A stretch of DNA of 14,595 bases from Phoronis ovalis (Eukaryota; Phoronida; Phoronidae): assembly GCA_028565635.1 (NCBI GenBank), contig JAOXYB010022480.1:1-14595 (forward strand), given 5' to 3'. The notes beneath the pieces were generated by a model. It saw only the letters and a program-made list of their open reading frames with translations, searched no databases and had not been told where the DNA came from. The position numbers and the translations under genes are program-made. Below are positions 10,201 through 14,595 of this stretch, piece by piece. The first letter of the stretch is position 1. The number at the start of each line of letters is the position of its first letter.

Positions 10201-13200
10201 GTTGTTTAATGATAAATAGAACTCTGCTTGACTGTATAAAATCTGACTTATGCGCTCTAACATGCTGTCTTGGCTTCTCTGCAAGTTGAGCGCTCACACT
10301 AGCCACTTCATGAATTTTGCAACTTAGTTTAACGATCATAGGATACTTATTACATGTTACATGTTCAAGGATTTGCGAATACAAATGATACAACTATGTA
10401 ATTAATTGGGCTGTCCACTTGTGCAGTAAAGAAAGCACCATCTAGTGGCCATATTTGTTATTGTTGCCAGGTTCTCTGACTAAAATTTATCATTTTGTGG
10501 ATTTCAATTACAGAAAATTGAGACATATTCATGCACTGTGGGCAGTCTGAATAAATCCATCCATTAGTGTTCCGTACCCTCTCAACTAACGTCTGGGCTT
10601 AACCATAGTCAATTTTTGTTTATTATCTCGAAAAGCAGAAGAACAATAATCCCTTTATTTCTACATAAAGTGTCACGAAAGTCTTGACACCAATCAAATT
10701 GCAGCAGTACAATAATACAGGTATAACAGTGGACTAAGCAGGTAGGGGATCGATCACACACATGCTGTGCTGCTAGAGTTTATCTATACTCCGCTAAGCA
10801 AAAACAAGCTCCCCGCCGATACCTATTCAGAATAAGTCATAAAAATGGAATAGAAGTGGTAGTTGACGATGGGCACGCAGAGAGAAAGGCTTATCTCGGT
10901 TGGCAAAAGATTAATGACGTAATTATTTCGCTCTTGTTAAACTGTAGGAATATAACAGAAATTGACTATGGTTAAGCCCAGGCGTTAGTTGAGAAAGTAC
11001 GAAATACTAACAGTCAGATGGATTTATTTAGATTGGCACTGTGTGCAGCAAAATTGCAAAGAATTGTGTAATACATTTTAAAAATGTTGCAGGGCATATC
11101 ACTTACTGTCTTGGGGATTTTCTATTGCTATCTCCTGTATACCTCTGATTGGGAACAATTATAAACCAGCTGGGGCTTGGTGGTAAGTACTTTAATTAAC
11201 GATATTATGCGCTATAGATGTGTCACTTGTAAATCTATAGGTAGCCTCATTGTTACAGTACCAGTTGTTCAATTAAAATCAGTGTGTGGTTTATCAGTGT
11301 TGGATTCTAATTGACAGACAAACCCAAATGTTTGTTCATTTTTGCTTTATAGTAAGCAAAAGTCTCTCAACATCTCTTTGGATTCGCTAACAGGGTATAT
11401 GTTCTGGCAGACAGATCGGGAATTTTTTAAGATGTGTAACTCAGACGACTTTTACTGCATTAAAGATTGTTCAGTTTAAACCAGAATGTTGATAACTTTA
11501 TAAAATTCTTTTGGAATGACTGACTTTTGTAAAGTAATGAAGTGTTGCTATTAGCTGTCAGTTTGAAGAAGTAATCAATGCACTAAGACAGTTAAAATAT
11601 TTTACATGGTTAAGGCATCAAGCGTTCAAATTGTAATTTTTGTAGCTGGATTGGGGACTGGAAATGGAGATTTGGCATGTAAGTAGACTTTGATGTTTTC
11701 CCTGCTTTCAAGAGCATTGTATACAGCTTATGTACATTTCCAGGTTTACAGGTTACACATGCAGACACCACACAAAAGGCAAAAGTTATAAATCTGAGTG
11801 CATACTGTCAGTTTCCTTTGCATGTTTGTGCAGATTGTGATGAGAAACAAAACATTTTTGTTTATCAGCGTAAGTGTGATACGACTAAATATCCCGTCTG
11901 TGTTTGAAACAGCTTTCTTGTAACCATCAACCCATGGCATAATTTATATGAATAAAAACTCCTGCTGCATGTTATTGATAAATGAATGTATTTTGTATTA
12001 TTTTAGCTGGTATGTTCCCCTGTTCCTTATCCTCTTCGGCTTGTTTTCTGTCTTCGTCTACATCACAGTTTATGTGTTTAGAAAGGTCAGTATCTTATAA
12101 TTTTTGTGTTTTTCTTCCTTCAGTACGAATTAAGCAGCGAATGAATATTGAAGTTCATTATTTTAGTTGCTATGCATGCAACTTATTTATAAAAAAATTG
12201 AATCCAAAACAATTTTTAATATCACATTGATCAATTCGGCAACCATTGGTTTCAATCGCTTCTAAAGCTCAACTAGAAAATATGTTACAAAAGTCAGCAA
12301 AGACACATAGATACAATTTTTAGCTTATCTGCATACTGAAATATCTTTCAGTAAGAATAATGGAATTTGCGGATAGATATACAGTCAAACATAATTTACA
12401 ATCAGTATACATTTATCTTGTGCTATCACCATGGACTGAAATCATGTAACCTTTTTTATAGGCAAGAACATGGGAAGGCACATATGATCCAGATGTGGAA
12501 CGCAATAAGGTAGAGTTTATTTTTGAAAAGAATCATTCAGGAAACTGTGAGCTGTCTGTCTGTTTGTACAAGTTACTGTAAATAATTCTACACAATTCAA
12601 TAATGTATTCAGCTGTTTTTGTAAGAAACAGGTTTTCTTCAAAATGTGATAATCTGTTTTCCGTTTGAATTTTTAAATATTAAAATATTTGTTCCCATAG
12701 TTTCCATTTTTTTGGTATATGCACATCATAATTAAAGTATTAATCCAATTAAAATGAAATAACATTTTGCAAGTAGTAATAATAAATGACATACAGGGAA
12801 TTCTTTAAATCCCTTCTTGGCTCACTACCGTTTGCAGTGAAGTGCAACCCTGTGGTATAGTGGTATTTCTTTTACAATGAGGACATTGGTAATGCAACAA
12901 AGGTATTATTACATTAGCGGGAACAGTTAACTTTTAGAATGTGAATGCTTTGTGATGATATGACAATGATTTAGATTAAAGTTTCACAAACTTAAGATTC
13001 CCGCCGTGGTTGAAGCTAACGCGGTAATGGCTGTGCTGCGTAACTTATGTGCTCATTTTAAAAGGTGACATCACAACAAAATACCACTGTACGACAGGGT
13101 CGCACTTCATTGCAAATGGTAGTAACAGCAATAACAAGAAACACTGATGATTTCATTACTGATAACATATGGTGCTTGACATGGTATTAAATTTTAATTT

Positions 13201-13747
13201 ACTAGAATTAATAAAAAAAACTTATTATCTTAGCAAATGCTCAAAGAAGATGTGAAACCGTTGAGAGCTTACCCTTTGGTGTATTTGTTACTGAGTATAC
13301 TTCCATTAGTCAACAGAATTCAGAATGCATTGTATCCAGAAAACTCAGTTTTCGTTCTCGTCTTACTCCATGCTCTTACAACACCTTTGACAGGTAAGTG
13401 AAACAGTGCCTAAATCACAGAATTTCTAAAGGCTTCTTCAATAAGAGATTCAAATATTTTAATATTTTATATCTCTAAAATGTTGCATGTCCAATAAATC
13501 AAAAAGGGGTAAGGGACTTCTCTGAGCTTACCAGACATGCCTTAAGATGACAGGTTTTTAACCTGTGTACTCCATGCTTAATCCAAGGTATTTACATTCA
13601 AGTAGTCGTGTGTGTTACTCAGATAAACGATGCAAACACATTAATGTGGTAATTACTTTCATGGTTGCAGGTGGCGTAAATGCTGTCATATTTGGATTGG
13701 ATAAAGAGACTATGTCAAGATTGTCTATACCTCAGATAAGAGTATGA
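7243..13747 (+). CDS. seven-transmembrane receptor, cAMP-receptor-like (Dicty-CAR/CrlA) family, eleven exons
   Basis: Exons: 7243-7326, 7967-8019, 8825-8879, 9487-9540, 9820-9968, 11093-11182, 11646-11678, 12007-12085, 12462-12509, 13234-13393 and 13671-13747, TGA at 13745-13747. All introns are GT-AG and phases match, giving 293 residues. The N-terminus (1-34) lacks a signal peptide. Membrane segments fall near 35-57, 65-84, 97-121, 134-152, 174-197, 224-246 and 252-277. Cys92 before helix 3 and Cys162 in the second outer loop (GAWCWIGDW) are placed for the usual GPCR disulfide. The CWI loop, NRIQNAL at the end of helix 6 and TTPLTGGVNAVIFG in helix 7 resemble the Dictyostelium cAMP-receptor family, whose founding members bind extracellular cAMP and couple to G proteins at the plasma membrane. 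Ligands of animal members are, as far as I know, unsettled, so cAMP binding should not be assumed. The C-tail is very short (about 14 residues), unlike the long phosphorylated tails of amoebal cARs. Rhodopsin, secretin and adhesion families fit worse: no DRY, no NPxxY, no GAIN or hormone domain. Confidence 0.88.
8307..8382. repeat. short degenerate tandem repeat (two copies of 36-40 bp)
   Basis: TTCTTGGTGTAGATTTATTA at 8307 is followed 36 bases later by TTCTTGATGTAGTTTTGTTA at 8343. Both continue into a related GATAGATCATAGCCA / GGTAGGTCATATCCA ending. It lies in the intron between receptor exons 2 and 3 and has no coding sense. Confidence 0.55.
10434..10451 (-). promoter_or_regulatory. CTCF-like motif
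   Basis: On the minus strand this reads TGGCCACTAGATGGTGCT, with the CCACTAGATGG core typical of CTCF sites in bilaterians. It lies in receptor intron 5, about 95 bases before the inverted-repeat element. The motif is long enough to be worth testing, but a chance match cannot be excluded and binding depends on the organism having CTCF. Confidence 0.3.
10533..10545 (+). repeat. left 13-bp flanking direct repeat (candidate target-site duplication)
   Basis: GCACTGTGGGCAG matches 12 of 13 bases of the copy at 11036-11048, and both abut the outer ends of the inverted arms. Thirteen bases is longer than most cut-and-paste families generate (2-11), so part of it may be terminal sequence. Confidence 0.5.
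10546..11035. mobile_element. non-autonomous inverted-repeat element (MITE-like), 490 bp
   Basis: The left arm (about 10546-10623) and right arm (about 10951-11035) are inverted copies of about 80 bp with scattered mismatches and small gaps; the best-conserved core is CTGGGCTTAACCATAGTCAA on the left. The element is bounded by a 13-base direct repeat, GCACTGTGGGCAG at 10533-10545 and GCACTGTGTGCAG at 11036-11048, with one mismatch. This is what a target-site duplication would look like, though part of it could belong to the arms because CACTGTG is nearly self-complementary. The middle 330 bp has no transposase-like frame. It lies in receptor intron 5 and ends close to exon 6. The superfamily is not assignable by eye. 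Confidence 0.75.
11036..11048 (+). repeat. right 13-bp flanking direct repeat (candidate target-site duplication)
   Basis: GCACTGTGTGCAG differs at one base from the left copy at 10533-10545. It ends 44 bases before the first base of receptor exon 6. Confidence 0.5.
12824..13123. mobile_element. foldback/MITE-like element, 300 bp
   Basis: Terminal arms at 12824-12868 and 13079-13123 are inverted copies of 45 bp differing at 5 positions, starting ACTACCGTTTGCAGTGAAGT and ACTACCATTTGCAATGAAGT. Inside them the pairing continues in weaker form (AATGAGGACATTGGTAATGC against AATGAGCACATAAGTTACGC, and GCGGGAA against TTCCCGC). Most of the element could therefore fold into one long hairpin. No open frame of note and no clear flanking duplication are visible. 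It lies in receptor intron 9. Confidence 0.72.
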
Positions 13748-14321
13748 TTATCATTTTGCTACACTTAATTGTTACAGTACAATAATTATAATGGTTTTCT
13801 GGTCAGGAAAATCTCCGCACATGTATAATTCTTTTTCCATTTTATTTTGCAAAATTTGTTTCTATTTCATGTAATTGACCGCAAACAAAATGTTGTTTTG
13901 CCAAGCATGGTTTTGAAAAAGTAGCCCTGGGGAGATTACTTATAAACTTGTAAGCACAGATGGAAGTGCTGCAGCCATTTCAGAACGTGAGATGCTTGCA
14001 CTATCTATCTTACTGAAAAATATGGTAGACTCACATTACCATTTTGCTTAATTTGGTGCCGTTTTAGGAGTCCCTATATTATTTGCGATTTTGCAAAAAT
14101 TGTAGAATGGATTAGCAAATAACATGACCTCTTTCTGCACTATTACCCAGTATCTGGCTTAAAGTGTACACTTAATTGATCTACCATTTTAGCTACCAAA
14201 TAGGTTTAAAACATACCCCATAAGTACGCCTCCTCACCTCGTCTGGAAATATTTAAGAGTAACCCCCCCCCGTGAAAGTAACAGAAATAGAAAGAGGATG
14301 AAACGTAAAATGAACAAACTA

Positions 14322-14327
14322 AATAAA
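14322..14327 (+). terminator. poly(A) signal AATAAA for the receptor gene
   Basis: This is the first canonical AATAAA after the receptor stop at 13745-13747. It implies a 3' UTR of about 600 bases. It touches the start of the 74-bp tandem duplication, so cleavage would fall inside the first copy. Confidence 0.4.
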
Positions 14328-14473
14328 CTGCAGGTCCCAAAGTCTGTTTGCAAGGTATTGCAGTCTTAATTTGATACAAAGATTGTGTCAGTTATATATA
14401 ACTGCAGGTCACAAAGTCAGTTTGGAAGGTATTGCAGTCTTTGTTTGATACAAAGATTGTGTCAGTTATATAT
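14326..14473. repeat. tandem duplication, two copies of 74 bp
   Basis: Copy 1 (14326-14399) and copy 2 (14400-14473) abut exactly and differ at only 5 of 74 positions. Each starts AACTGCAGGTC and ends GTGTCAGTTATATAT. This is a fairly recent duplication, downstream of the receptor's poly(A) signal, with no coding frame that makes sense. Confidence 0.9.
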
Positions 14474-14546
14474 TACACACTGATATTTATGTACCTGCCA
14501 TTGGCTCACTTATTTGTATTTGATGTCTTTCTTTTATCATCTTCAG

Positions 14547-14595
14547 GAGTGCTTTCGCAGTTTCTTTCATATTCCATAATATCCTACGGTACTAG
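14547..14595 (+). other. candidate alternative last exon of the receptor, cut by the window edge
   Basis: A strong acceptor (TCTTTCTTTTATCATCTTCAG, ending at 14546) precedes this segment. Exon 10 leaves one base over (phase 1). Joined directly here, the frame stays open to the window edge and reads G-VLSQFLSYSIISYGT after PLT. That is hydrophobic, as helix 7 would need, and a possible replacement for GGVNAVIFGLDKET from exon 11. Alternatively the weak donor AGA|GTATGA at 13741/13742 could join exon 11 to it, adding ten residues ending FFHIP before a stop. It may also belong to something else. Confidence 0.3.

Larger units (their letters stand above)
13748..14546 (+). other. probable 3' UTR and downstream flank of the receptor gene
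   Basis: No coding region is seen. The stretch contains a run of nine C (about 14266-14274), the poly(A) signal and the tandem duplication. If the candidate exon at 14547 is used, all of 13394-14546 would be intron in that isoform. Confidence 0.5.

Noticed and set aside
10055-10393. 112-codon minus-strand open frame
   Set aside because: It lies in receptor intron 5 antisense to the gene, with no recognised domain and no flanking splice or poly(A) logic.
10624-10950. transposase remnant inside the 490-bp element
   Set aside because: No frame of useful length and no DDE-like motif are visible, so the element is described as non-autonomous.
1-14595. bacterial or viral accessory system, CRISPR array, tRNA or rRNA genes
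   Set aside because: The exon-intron structure and protein families are animal. I saw no regularly spaced repeats, cloverleaf or rRNA-like sequence when reading by eye.

Overview
The window looks like a stretch of animal nuclear genome, most likely from an AT-rich invertebrate. The genes are split into many short exons with GT-AG introns, have no operon layout or ribosome binding sites, and end near AATAAA signals. The introns carry short non-autonomous inverted-repeat elements. The taxon cannot be fixed from sequence alone. A marine invertebrate is a guess, based on an animal genome that keeps a slime-mould cAMP-receptor-type GPCR.

Layout, left to right. (1) About 652-740 is a candidate last coding exon of an unidentified plus-strand gene that begins outside the window, with a poly(A) signal at 800-805. 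An open frame at 3-218 may be an earlier part of it. (2) 6922 down to 1529, minus strand, is a seven-exon gene for a basic Q/R/G-rich protein of about 304-310 residues. Its N-terminus is a near-perfect UAP56-binding motif split by the first intron. This marks it as an mRNA-export adaptor of the TREX pathway, closest in my judgement to FYTTD1 (UIF). It runs tail-to-tail with gene 1. (3) 6923-7242 is a compact head-to-head promoter with a GTCACGTGAC palindrome and a YY1-like AGATGGCG. (4) 7243-13747, plus strand, is an eleven-exon gene for a 293-residue seven-transmembrane receptor of the cAMP-receptor-like (Dicty-CAR/CrlA) type. (5) 13748-14595 holds its probable 3' UTR, a poly(A) signal, a 74-bp tandem duplication, and a strong splice acceptor followed by an open frame reaching the window edge, possibly an alternative last exon.

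Two inverted-repeat elements sit in receptor introns: 10546-11035 (490 bp, flanked by a 13-bp direct repeat, ending 57 bp before exon 6) and 12824-13123 (300 bp). The export adaptor and the receptor share a promoter region but have no obvious functional link. No tRNA, rRNA, CRISPR array or autonomous transposon gene was seen.

I see no clearly new multi-gene system. The most noteworthy items are the poorly characterised metazoan cAMP-receptor-like GPCR, its possible alternative C-terminal exon, and the heptad-repeat insert in the export adaptor. Both gene models were built by reading splice sites and reading frame by eye. They are internally consistent in phase but have no transcript support.
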